Origin: Neostapfia colusana | Taxonomy: Eukaryota > Streptophyta > Magnoliopsida > Poales > Poaceae | Length of the DNA stretch: 64,000 nt | Assembly: GCA_030760725.1 (NCBI GenBank) | Contig: JASWHV010000001.1 | Span: 25,169,928 to 25,233,927, forward strand | Direction: 5' to 3' | Shown: piece by piece, positions 8,867 to 20,151 of the stretch | How the letters are laid out: each line of letters opens with the position of its first letter | How positions within the stretch are numbered: position 1 is the first letter of the stretch | Made by a program: the position numbers and the translations under genes | Notes under the pieces: generated by a model | Told to the model about the DNA's origin: nothing | Database searches by the model: none | The model's input: only the letters and a program-made list of their open reading frames with translations

Positions 8867-11796
8867 GTGGTTCAAGAATTTTCAGATGTGTTCCCGGAAG
8901 AACTTCCTGGTATGCCACCTGACCGGGACATTGAATTTGCCATCGATTTAGTACCTGGAACTGCACCTATAGCGAAGAGGCCATATAGGATACCCGTTAA
9001 TGAACCAGTGGAACTTAAGAAGCAAATTGAGGAGCAGCTAGAAAAGGGTTTTATACGTCCAAGCTCGTCACCATGGGGAGCCCCCGTGCTCTTCGTAGAC
9101 AAGAAGGATGGGACCCAAAGGATGTGTGTGGATTATAGGTCTCTCAATGAGGTGACGATCAAGAATAAAAACCCACTGCCCCGTATAGAGGACCTATTCG
9201 ACCAAATGAAAGGTGCCCGAATTTTCTCCAAGATTGATCTTCGGTCGGGATACTTCCAGCTGAAGATTAAGCCCTCCGACGTACCCAAGACTGCATTTCG
9301 AACACGGTATGGTTCGTATGAATATACCGTTATGTCTTTTGGGTTAACGAATGCACCCGCATATTTTATGTACCTCATGAATAAGGTCTTCATGGAGTAC
9401 TTGGACAAGTTCATCGTGGTTTTCATCGACGATGTCATGGTGTATTCAAAAAGCGAGGAAGAACATGAAGAACATTTGAGATTGACATTGCAGAAACTGC
9501 GAGAGCATCAATTGTATGCCAAGTTCAGCAAGTGTCAATTTCGGCTAAAGGAGATATCCTTCCTAGGCCACATCATCTCCGAGAGAGGAGTATCGGTTGA
9601 TCCTGGAAAAGTGGGAGATGTTCTGAGGTGGAACCAACCACAGAATGTGAGAGATATTCGGAGTTTCCTTGGGATGGATGGATACTACCGACGGTTCATC
9701 AAGGATTTCTCCAAAATTGCGAAGCCTATGACCGAAAATCTAATGAAGGAAAAAGCATTTCAGTGGACACCAGAGTGCCAAGAAAGCTTTGAGGAGCTCA
9801 AGAAAAGACTAACCACAGCGCCGGTTTTGGTATTGCCGGACGTGAGCAAGAGTTTCGATATATATTGTGACGCATCAAGACAAGGGCTTGGATGTGTGCT
9901 CGTGCAAGAAGGACAAGTGGTAGCCTATGCGTCGAGACAACTTAAGAAACACGAGCTGAATTACCCCACACATGACTTGGAACTTGCAGCCGTGGTACAT
10001 GCCTTGAAGATTTGGAGGCATTATATCCTTGGCCACCGATGTGAGATCTATACGGATCAAAAAAGCCTCAAGTATATATTCACGCAAACGGATCTGAATT
10101 TGAGGCAACGTCGATGGTTGGAACTCATCAAGGATTATGATGTTGGAATCAATTATCACCCCGGAAAGGCCAATGTAGTAGCTGATGCATTGAGTCGAAA
10201 GGGAGCATGTCACCAACTCACGGTTCGGGGGCTACCGCCCGAGCTGCGCAAGAAGTTCGAACGGTTACACCTCGGGTTCTTGAACGAGATGGAAGTGATA
10301 GAACTCAACTCCTTGCTGGAACAAGAGATACGAGATGGCCAAGCAACGGATGAGGAAATCGAGGAAAGAATCCGACAGGGCATAGAAAAGGATTTCAAGG
10401 AAGACGAGAAAGGCACGCTTTGGTTAGGGAAAAGGATTTGTGTGCCTAACGTGAAGCACATCCGCGACACGATATTAAAGGAGGCACATGACTCACCTTA
10501 TTCCATACATCCCGGCTGTACAAAGATGTACAAGGACCTGAAAACTTGCTATTGGTGGGATGGTATGAAAAGGGACATAGCTGAATATGTTGCCTTATGT
10601 GACACGTGCCAAAGGGTTAAGGCCGAACATCAAAGACCCGCTGGACTGTTGCAGCCATTGAAAGTACCCGAGTGGAAGTGGGAAGACATCAGCATGGATT
10701 TTATTGTCGGATTGCCACGTACTCAGTCGGGTTACGACTCCATTTGGGTTATTGTGGACCGATTGATGAAAACAGCCCATTTCCTTCCTGTTAGAACCAT
10801 GTACCGCGTCGCAGAACTAGCCGAGCTGTATATGGAGCAAATCGTGTGTCGTCATAGAATTCCAAAGAGGATAGTTTCAGACCGGGGTTCTCAATTTACC
10901 TCTAGGTTCTGGAAGAAGCTGCATGAAGCCATGGGTACACGGCTGAATTTCAGCTCCGCTTATCACCCGCAAACCGACGGGCAAACTGAGAGGACAAATC
11001 AAATCTTGGAAGACATGTTGAGAGCTTGCGCCTTGAGACATGGGCGTAGTTGGGATAGGAGCTTGCCGTATGCTGAATTCTCCTACAACAACAGCTATCA
11101 AGCCAGCTTGAAGATGTCACCTTTCGAAGCATTTTATGGTAGACGGTGTAGAACGCCGCTGTTCTGGAATGAGACCGGAGAGAGCCAAGTGTTTGGACCC
11201 GAAGTGCTGCAAGACGCCGAAAAGCAAGTCCAAACGATACGAGAAAATTTGAAGGCTGCTCAGTCACGAAAAAAAAGGTTATGCGGACAATAGGCGAAGA
11301 AAATTGACCTTCGAAGTAGGAGACTTCGTGTACCTTAAGGTATCGCCTATCCGAGGCCATGACGGTTCAACGTCAAGGGCAAATTAGCACCTCGCTACAT
11401 CGGGCCATTTAAGATTTTGGGCAAGCGAGGAGAAGTAGCCTATCAACTAGAGCTGCCAACGCACCTCTCCGACGTACACAACGTGTTTCATGTATCCCAA
11501 CTCAAGAAGTGCTTCAAGAGGATCTGACCTATGTGGAGCACCCCGTCCAAATTTTGGACGTGAAGGAAAGGGTCACGAGGAACAAAGTGATCCGTTGGTG
11601 CAAGGTACAGTGGAGCCATCACACGGAAGCCGAAACTACATGGGAGCGTGAGGAAGACCTCAAGGCAGAATTCCCTCATCTATTCTCTAATCTATCGAAT
11701 CTCGAGGGCAAGATTCAGTTTAAGGGGGGTAGGTTTGTAACACCGTCAAATTCATTTCCGTGCATTGCATACATTTTTCAAATAGAGAAACATTAA
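8867..11796 (+). pseudogene. A2 pol: RT, RNase H, integrase, frameshifted chromodomain
   Basis: A long open frame (808 codons to 11293) continues in the gag-protease frame after a single TAA. Domains by residue from 8867: reverse transcriptase (about 50-230; active site I-D-D-V near 186-190), RNase H (about 325-445, with the D-A-S segment near 331), integrase zinc-binding region (about 535-585) and catalytic core with D near 610, D near 670 and E near 706. At 11269-11276 an A run of eight bases shifts the frame. The expected length is seven, and A1 has six. The tail domain and chromodomain are then in other frames (11509-11796), with a further 1-bp loss near 11360 and a 42-bp deletion near 11514. 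The last frame ends inside LTR2, as in A1. This copy is less decayed than A1 but not intact. Confidence 0.92.
11722..11735 (+). other. Polypurine tract of A2
   Basis: The same G-rich purine run as before LTR1 directly precedes TGTAACACC of LTR2. Confidence 0.8.
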
Positions 11797-11909
11797 AAAA
11801 GAAGTAGAAATGGAGAAAGAATCATAAAAATGATGAGGAATGGGAAAAAGATAGCTGAAATGAGCCAATTCCAATTTGTCTAAGTGTGCTGTCGACACAT
11901 CCCCGGGCC

Positions 11910-12590
11910 GCGGGACACGTGGTGCCCGCGGAGCTCACCCCTGCGGAGGGGGGTGAGGTCCGGCACCGCGGGACACGTGGCACCCGCGGAGCTCACCCCA
12001 GCGGAGGGGGTGAGGTCCGGCACCGCGGGACACGTGGCGCCCGCGGAGCTCACCCCTGCGGAGGCGGTGAGGTCCGGCACCGCGGGACATGTAGCACCCG
12101 CGGAGCTCACCCCTGCGGAGCGGGTGAGGTCCGGCACCATGGGACACGTGGCGCCTGCGGAGCTCACCCCTGCGGAGGGGGGTGAGGTCTGGCACCACGG
12201 AACATGTGGCGCCCTAGGAGCTCGCCTCCGCGGAGGGGGTGAGGTCCGGCACCGCGGGACACGTGGCACCCTCGGAGCTCACCTCCGCGGAGGGGTTGAG
12301 GTCCGGCACCGCTGGATACGTGTTGCCCTCGGGGCTCGCCTCTGAGGAGAAGGGAGGTCCGGCACCTGCTGGACACGTGGCGTCATCAGGGCTCGCCTCT
12401 GAGGAGAAGGGAGGCCCGACCCCGCTGGACGCGTGGCGTCCTCGGAGCTCGCCCCTGCGGAGGGTGCGAGGCCCGGCTCTACTGGCCGCGTGGCAGGCCC
12501 GGAGCTCACCTCTGAGGAGAGGGGAGGCCCGGCCCCGCCAGACACGTGGCACTTTTGGAGCTCACCCCTACGGAGGGGGCGAGGTCCCTA
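11910..12590 (+). repeat. Tandem G-box/ABRE-like array in LTR2, about 12 units
   Basis: It has the same unit as in LTR1 but one more copy: first core near 11916, last near 12543, against 3582 and 4151 in LTR1. Cores are mostly ACACGTGGC with a few decayed copies. Confidence 0.9.
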
Positions 12591-12765
12591 GGTGGTTTTT
12601 CTACTGTGCGCTGGAGTACCCGGTACTGAGGGTACCGACACAATTTCCCCAAATTTTCCCCACATTGCTGCCACACCTAACTGAAAAGATAAGTTTGTTG
12701 AGATCCAAAATTGAGTAGGACTCTTATTTGAGCTCCAATTGGAGTAGGACTCCTCTTTTTCCCCT

Positions 12766-12773
12766 TATAAATA
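12766..12773 (+). promoter_or_regulatory. TATA box of LTR2
   Basis: TATAAATA followed by GAACCC lies about 220 bases after the last G-box unit. The same arrangement is found in H (35299-35306) and, on the minus strand, in G (19032-19039). Confidence 0.75.
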
Positions 12774-12822
12774 GAACCCAAAACCCCTTTTGGCCGTAAC
12801 CCCTTTTCCTTTTTTCTTCCTC

Positions 12823-12839
12823 CCAAGTCGACGACTTGG
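12823..12839 (+). other. 17-bp palindrome in LTR2
   Basis: It is identical to the LTR1 copy at 4429-4445 and lies about 50 bp after the TATA box. Confidence 0.6.
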
Positions 12840-13310
12840 AGGCCCTAGCCCCCAACTCGCCGAGTTAAACCCCCCCCCCTCGCCGGAGTTCAGTCGCCGG
12901 TGAGTGTAACACCCCAAAATTTTGATTCAAAACCCTAAATCCTGTTAAGAGGGGGATTTAAAAATTTTTGGACGTGTTGCATGTTTTGCAAAAATTCAAA
13001 TTCAAACTGGAATTCAAATTAAACTCAAATCAGAAAAGAAATAGAAAAGAAAAAGAGAAAACAGAAAAAAAACCGGCCAGTGGGCCGAAACCCACCAGCC
13101 GGCCCAACCAGCGCCCGCGCCAGCCCGCAGCCGCGCGTGCCGTTTCCTCTCACTGACAGGCGGGGCCCGCCAGTTCATCGTCTACCTCGCGCCAGCGCCG
13201 GACTCTCTCACACGAATCGAAACCGATCGGGAATTCTCGCGTATCCCAGCCGAATTCCGTTCGGGGGCGACGCAAACTCGATCTAAACCACCCCGCCGCC
13301 CTCCCCCGTC

Positions 13311-13318
13311 TATAAAAA
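13311..13318 (+). promoter_or_regulatory. TATA box of element F
   Basis: TATAAAAA followed by CCCCGG lies about 400 bp into the LTR, in a CpG-rich region. Confidence 0.6.
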
Positions 13319-15974
13319 CCCCGGCCTCGTTCTGTTTTTCCCACGCGATCCGCCGATTTTCCTCCGGTGAGAACCGAGACTTCTCCGGCGAATTCTGGCC
13401 GATCTAAGCTCGGAAATTCCGATCTAACTCGCTGGTCTTGATCCACCGCCTCCGGGGAACCTTGCAGGTGCAGAAAACTCGGTGACTTGCGGTGTAAACA
13501 CAGCGCCGACGAGCCTCGCCGTGGTTTCACCTCGGACCTCGTCGCCGATCGCTTTCCAGGACCTCCGAGCTCAAGAAAACCCCCGAGGTGAGATCCCCGA
13601 CCTCCCCTCCACCGATCTATACCATAAGATCACAGTTCTAGGAAGAATTATCGAAGATCCGAAAATCTCCGGCGAGATCGCCGCTTCCCGCCGCCGTGCG
13701 CCGCCGGCAGCGCCGCCCGCGCTCGACCAGAGCGACGTGGCCGCTTGTGCGCCGTTTATTTTAAATCGCACGGTAGGGTTTAAACCCCCGCGTACCGGTT
13801 CGATGTTATAATCTCGGCCGTCGGTTTAAAATCGGACGGTCCACGTCAGCCCCGCGTTATAAAGACTGGACATCTTACGTGCTACCCCCTGGGGTTCTCG
13901 GGAAATATGAGCTAGCCCTAGAAACTTCTGATCTAGCCCCTGGAACTTCAGAAAATCATGTAAATTTATTTAAAAATCAGTTTTAACCCCTGTACTTAAT
14001 AAAAATTAGGAAAAACACCTCTGTTATGTATAGCTAGACCCCTGGAAATTCTTAAAATAATATACCCTGCAGTAGGGTGAGTTTACCTTTTTAGCCCTTT
14101 TTAGTATTTAATTTAGGAAATTGAATATGTGGCTAGTGTTTAAAAATTAAAAAGTGGGACAAACATATTGTCAAAATTTAATTAAAGACTTTCTCAGTAT
14201 TTAGGAAACTTTGGAGTGAGATAAAAACATATTTTGGGCTGAATTGAATCTGTTTAATTTATTATTCACATTTAGGGACACATTTTTAAGTAATGAATAG
14301 TTTTAGAAAATAGAGAAAATAATTGTGAAATAGTTTACATCAGAGGCCAAGGTCAAAATATGTTATTAAATTATTTAGGACCAGAACCTATTCTGCTTAG
14401 ATGATGTGTATTACTAATTTCATAATAAAGCACACATGTATGCATAGGAAAATAAATCTGAAAATATAGCAACTAGTAAATGGTAAATGGAGTTTCTAAA
14501 ATCCAAAGAATTCAGTTTAGGGTTGGTAGAATTTCTGAAGGCACATATGGAGAAGAAAAATATCTTTCATACATACTTGGTAGTAAAAAGGTGTAGTAGT
14601 TGAATATAAGGAATTTATTTAAATTGGAAACTCATATATATATATAGTATGTAAGTATAAATGTGAACACCAAAGTAGGAATCATATACACATGATTAAA
14701 AGTGTATGCAAGCCACAAATCAACACACATAGAGTAACCACAACACATATAATGGTGAATGACTTTCATAAATATGAATGTGTGGTTTGTATGAAGTGGA
14801 AGTGTGAACTATGTCTTATGGATTGTTGTTTTTCTTTTGCTATGTGTGATGGTATGATGTAGAACCTGCTCAAGAGCAAGTTATTCCTTTCCAAGATCAG
14901 GACTACCCATTTCAAGAGCAGCAAGAAGGAGGCAAGTGTCCTTGACCACTTTGATCCTATGCTAGGATGTGTAGATAGAATTATTTGCATTGTCAAGTTA
15001 AATATGAAACCCATCCTAGGAAGTTTCCCTAGAATTGCATCACCTTGTTTCCTTGTAGCTTGGGTTGGGATTTATTTTATCATGTCATTTATTATTATGC
15101 ATATGCTTAGCCATGCTTAGAATGGGATATTTGGGATATGAGATCATCAACTTATTTTACCATACTCTTGAATGAGATATTGTGAGTTATGTAGAGGTAG
15201 GGATCAAGGCAAGTTGGATGTTTTGGTTGTGTGCTGGGTGCACGAGATTTGGGTTTGTGTTTAGTACTTGCCTGGATCCTAAGGACCGGTTCATGGAGCA
15301 TGTAACCTGGCTTTACAGTGCCAACCACATGCTGAGATGGGGCAGCTTGGCCAATTAATTAGGTGTATCCCCGGCGTAGTATGGGTGTGTTGGATGGTGC
15401 GGGGAGTAGGTGTCAGCTGGACTACCATATGAACCGCAAGGCTCAAGAGGGGGCCACTGCAGCGGGGTTGGAGCCTCTTGTATGCTGTTAGGGGTGAAAC
15501 CTCAGTGGGCCCACGCTCGTCGGGAATCCCTTTGTAAAGGCTTCGTAGTGATCTCCTGGCTACACACCTGGGAAGTGTGAATGTGGTTCGTAGACACTGG
15601 CATAATGGAGGTTCTTTTAGTCCACCCGGCAACGGGGGATGAAATCACTACATGTGGGTACAGTGGTACAAACTCTGCAGAGTCAAAACTGTCATGACAG
15701 CCGTGCTCACGGTCAAGAGCAGCTTGGACTTATTCATGATTAGAGGAGTGATGGTTTTTGAAGTTGTGGATATTAAGCGGGGAGCTTAACATTGGAAATG
15801 ATGTTATGGTTATTTGATTATGATGATGGTATGGGAGCTTGGGATCATTTCACCTGTGTAGTAATGTAGGTGCTTAATAAGCTAAGGTGATAGGTATTAA
15901 TTGCGTAGTGCTTTAACCATGAGTTCGACCTCTCCTTGTTCTAGCCATGCATAATATAATTTTCCCACACTTGC

Positions 15975-15993
15975 TGAGTACCATTGGTACTCA
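15975..15993 (+). other. Conserved LTR hairpin, copy in F
   Basis: TGAGTACC and GGTACTCA pair over 8 bp around a 3-base loop ATT. It lies about 343 bases before the LTR end. Confidence 0.7.
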
Positions 15994-16960
15994 ACCTTGC
16001 ATATTTGTTGGTTTATATTGCTGCTCAGGTCAAGATAATGAGGTGGTGTATAATGACCAAGACTTTGGACCCGAAGAAGGTTTCTAGGTTCATGGAGACC
16101 CCCGGGCAACGCCTGTGACGGAGCCCTCAAGAATAATATTCCGCTGCTAGTTTATTTACTTGTGATGAACTTATTATTGTCCATTGAGACATTTGCGAAT
16201 GTAAGACTTATTTATATTCGACACCTGGCTTGTAATAAATGATGCTTCACTATTTGTCATCACATGTATGAGAAAATGATCCTGGCATACATGTGATATT
16301 CACTTGGTTGTTTCTTCGGAAAAACCGGGTGTGACAGTGAGCCCCTGCTGCTGCCATTGCTAGGAAGAAGACCCTGCCACAAAAGGGAAGTGAGGTAGGT
16401 CTTCGTTGCCCATCTTACGACATCGTCGCTGTTTATACGTGTCCGTTTTCTTCGCTCCCTTTGAATCGAAACTTTTACATGTGGACGGGTCGTGTTTTGA
16501 TTTGTTTTTGATGATGGAATTGATCTAGATCTTGAGTCAAGATCATCACCACGTCCACACTTGATCCCTACACCCTTGTTCGTCATAAAACCCCATGAAA
16601 GCCCATTAAAACATGCAAGAACACGTACAAACTTGTTTAATAAAACAGCACCATAGGATTTGCATTCATCTACACCATTGCATCTTGAGTAAAGTTTGTG
16701 CATGATGTTTGATTGCTGTAAATTTTGTATGTGCGTGGTCGTGAGTAGAAGGACAAGCTCAGGAAGCCATCTATGAAGAACTACAGCACCAATGTGACGC
16801 GCTGGTTCTGAGAGGAAACTTCTCGGAACCGAGACTGATGTGTATGTGTGCCCAGGATATTCATCACACATACACATATACTTCACAAACTGAATTCAGA
16901 ATATATATAACCACGAATAACAGGGTTTATTACAATGTCTCATGAGTCTTGGACTCATTC

Positions 16961-17050
16961 TAGCAGTGGAAATCTTATCTTAGCAGCGGAAGTCTTATTC
17001 TAGCAGCGGAAGTCTTTATTCTAGCAGCGGAAGTCTTCTAAACTATTGCG
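16961..17050 (-). repeat. 20-bp tandem repeat of the TTCCGCTG segment in G
   Basis: Four copies of a 20-21 bp unit (plus strand TAGCAGCGGAAGTCTTATTC) start at 16961, 16981, 17001 and 17022, with a decayed fifth near 17043. The unit contains the revcomp of TTCCGCTG, which is single-copy in most related LTRs here. Confidence 0.88.
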
Positions 17051-17193
17051 GAAGCAAACTAAACAGCAGCAGCAGCAGCTCCATCTCTACTCCATCCCCA
17101 CAGGCAAGTTGACGGTGGATCACACTCCTAGTACTCCACGTGGTCTTCATAGTACTCCTCTCCTATTGCTGATGATGTATGATAATGCAAGTT

Positions 17194-17212
17194 TGAGTAC
17201 ATGACGTACTCA
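17194..17212 (-). other. Conserved LTR hairpin, copy in G
   Basis: TGAGTAC and GTACTCA pair around ATGAC on the plus strand. It lies about 401 bases from the LTR 3' end at 16793; the extra distance is close to the length of the added 20-bp units. Confidence 0.7.
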
Positions 17213-19031
17213 ACAAGTGCGAGAAGTATGACATGTAGCTTACAACAAGGCAGGTATAAAAAGGCTCATTTCAGAAAGCAAAGTTTATTTCTTAAAACAC
17301 GATAAAAACAGCAACTTAGCTTTAAGTGAATATAATCCCAACATGTAGTTAAACACCAACATACCTCCATCATGTTCCATCACTTTCATGTCTCCTCCAG
17401 ACATTTATCTTTCTCAATTTTTCTCAAGCTCGTGAATACCATCTCGTATTCACTACCATCTCATGAGTACCATCTTGTATTCACTACAATTTCATCTCAT
17501 ATTCAATTCCGTCTCATACCGAGACCAAATCTCATTGCCATGACTCAACAGTCATGCAACCAATCTCATTACCCGGACTCAACAGTCCCGAAACTCAAAT
17601 CCAAATACAAAAACATAACCAAATACCATCCAAACCATCCCAAAAACCATCCCATCTAATCATGGAAGTTGGCCAGGCGCTCGTGACTGTAAGCTCGGCT
17701 ATAATGATAGTTTTAGACTCTACAGAGTTTGTACCACTTTACCCACAAGTTTGTGATTTCGTCACCCGTCGGCGACTGCAGAACCTCCATTATACCAGTA
17801 CACAACCGTCGGTGTATGGCCAAGAGATCACAAAATAGCCTTTACAAAGGGGCTACTAGATGTATGGACTCACTAAGGTTTCACCAGCAGGCTAGAATCT
17901 CCAATTCTCCCACCTACGGGCCCCCTCTTGTGCCATGCAGTTCCCAGGGCAGTCCTCACTCGACTCCCATTCCCCGCGCCTTCCACTGTCCATAACAATC
18001 TAGTAACTTACCTAATTACTCAGCTAAGCCGCACCCATATTTGGGCCTTGTGGTGGCACTGTTTTCCTGGCATGGCTCGCATGAACCGGTCCTTAGATCT
18101 ACGCAAGTAACCACCATCTCATTCTACCTCATTCACAAACCAAGCTTGCCTAGATCTCCCTCTGATTCATGTTCATTAACAATATCCGTTTCTCATTATA
18201 CATACGAGTGCAGTTAGCTAGAAACATCTATCTTGCTTCCCGTATCCCATGGACTCAGCGAAGCATAAAAGCAAAAACCATACCCGACTCATTAACTTCC
18301 CAGTGACAAGAGTGGTTAACAAAACTAGTAAACTCCTATAAAGGGTTTCCCATCATGTTGTCTCAAGAACACACAACTTTTCGCGAACAAAACAGTTTTC
18401 CAAAAACATGGGATCAATATGGTCAAGGGGCACTTGCCTTGTTCTTGCGGCTTCTGTTGCTCTTGGATCTCGAAGTCTTGTTGCTGAAATCCTTCGTAGA
18501 TGGCTTCCTGGGCTTGTCCCTCTATTCACGATCATGCATATACGAAATATATAGCAATCAATCACCATGCACAAACTTTAATCAAGATGCAATGATGCAT
18601 ATGCATGCTAATCCTATGGTGCAGTTTAGTTTGTACGTGTTCTTGCATGGCTTGCATGGTTTTTACGATGAACAAAGGTGTTCGGATCAAATGTGGATGT
18701 GGCGATGATCTTGACTCATGATCTAACCGATCAACACGTGACCTGTCCACAAAAAAGCTTCTGTTCAAAAGGATTCAAAGAACAGATGCAAAGAAAACGC
18801 GATGACGTCGTAAGGTGGTAATGGAGACCTACCTTGCTTTCTTTGGTCCTCCCTCCTAGCAAAAGCAGATCGTCGGGCTCTCCTCCAGTGGTGGCGATCG
18901 TGTCTGGCTCGTCGGGGGTCTCTCCGGTGGTAAAACTCCGGCGAAGGGGTTTAGCTCGGTGAGTTTGGGGCTAGGGCTTCTAAGTTGTCGGCTTAGAAAA
19001 GATGTTACGACCAAGGGGTTGTTTCGGGTTC

Positions 19032-19039
19032 TATTTATA
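19032..19039 (-). promoter_or_regulatory. TATA box of element G
   Basis: On the minus strand it reads TATAAATAGAACCC, identical over 14 bases to the TATA region of LTR2. Confidence 0.7.
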
Positions 19040-19234
19040 ATCGGGAAAAGAAGAGTCACTAATCTGATTGGATTTCGAATAAGAGTCCTATTCAAATTGT
19101 TTTTGAATCTTAACAACTTATCCTCAATTGGTTTGGTGTGGTAGCAACGTGGAATTCGTGTCGGTTTCCTCAGTACCGGGAATTCCCACGCGTAGAAAAA
19201 CCGCTTCAAATCTGGTTACCTTCGCGGCGATGAG

Positions 19235-20000
19235 CTCTGGAAGCTCCACGTGTCCAGTGGAGGTGGGGGCTCTCTTTTTCGCAGAGACAAGCTCCGGTTG
19301 TGCCGCGTGTGAGGCGGGCGAGTCCTCCCTCTTCCTCAGAGGTGAGCTCCGCGTGCGCCATGCGTCCTGGCGGGCGGGACCTCCCCTCTTTCCAGAGACG
19401 AGCTCCGCGTGCGCCACGTGTCAGTGTCGGACCTCCCCTCTCTTCGGATGTGAGCTCAGATAGTGCCACGTGTCAGAGCCGGACCTCCCCTCTCTTCGGA
19501 GGTGGGCTCCGAGAATGCCACGTGTCCAGTAGCGCCAGACTTCCTTTCTCCTCAGAGACGAGCTCCGAGGTGGACACGTGTCCAACAGTGATGGACCTTC
19601 CGGAGGTGATCTCTGGAGGTGACACGTGTCCGGTAGTGTTGGACCTCCCGGAGGCGAGCTCTGGAGGTGACACATGTCCAGTAGGACCGGACCTCTCGGA
19701 AGTGAGTTCCGAGAGCGACGCGTGTCTAGCGGGGCCAGACCTCTTGGAGGTGAGCTCCGAGAGCGACACGTGTCCTGCACGGCTGGTCCTCTCTTTTCCG
19801 CAGTGACTATCTCTGAAGGCGACACGTGTCCGCGGGCTGACCTCGCTCCTCTGTAGAGGCTAGCTCCGGGGGCAACACGTGTCCCACGGGGTCGCACCTC
19901 GCCCCTTCCGCAGAGACGAGCCCCAAACCTGCCACGTAGCCAGTTAGCGGCGGAGTCTCCCCCTTTGCAGGGATGAGCTCTGTAGGCGCCACGTGGCCGG
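19235..20000 (-). repeat. G-box tandem array in G, about 12 units
   Basis: CACGTG cores, mostly within CACGTGTC, recur every 45-60 bp (near 19245, 19418, 19466, 19517, 19574, 19621, 19766, 19820, 19873, 19989), with decayed cores between. The cores alternate with GAGCTC and GACCTC segments. In element sense the array is upstream of the TATA box. Confidence 0.85.
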
Positions 20001-20151
20001 CGAGCCGCGGGAATTGTCTTTGGCGCTCTCTGTGGATTGGATTTGGCTTTTTTTGCTATCCTTTTCATATTTTTTCTGTTTCCACTTTTTTAAAATGTTT
20101 TCTCTATATAAAGTATGAATGCATGCAGAAATTGAAATTGTGGGTGTCACA

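Larger units (their letters stand above)
12905..16336 (+). mobile_element. Element F: solo LTR inserted in LTR2
   Basis: TGTAACACCCC at the left and GGGTGTGACA at the right are flanked by GTGAG on both sides (12900-12904 and 16337-16341), and LTR1 has the uninterrupted site with one GTGAG. No internal region or second LTR is present, so this is a 3.4-kb solo LTR left by LTR-LTR recombination. It holds a TATA box (TATAAAAA, 13311-13318), a CpG-rich 0.7-kb stretch around it, an AT-rich middle, GGACCGGTTC at 15283-15292, the conserved hairpin and TTCCGCTG at 16139-16146. The shared signals mark it as a relative of the A family. Open frames in it have no recognisable product. Confidence 0.92.
16793..20151 (-). 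mobile_element. Element G: solo LTR inserted in LTR2, minus orientation
   Basis: The insert begins TGTGACGC and ends GTGTCACA on the plus strand, with ACCAA on both sides (16788-16792, 20152-20156); LTR1 shows the empty site with one ACCAA. Read on the minus strand it has a G-box array, then TATAAATAGAACCC (TATA at 19032-19039), GGACCGGTTC (18083-18092), the hairpin (17194-17212) and a run of TTCCGCTG copies. This gives the same signal order as A. It has no internal region, so it is a solo LTR. The family is related to A but not identical: its array unit and its 5' third differ. Confidence 0.92.

Noticed and set aside
13080..13811. Open frames in the GC-rich part of F
   Set aside because: They come from CpG-rich composition around the TATA region, with no domain and no intact relative to compare.
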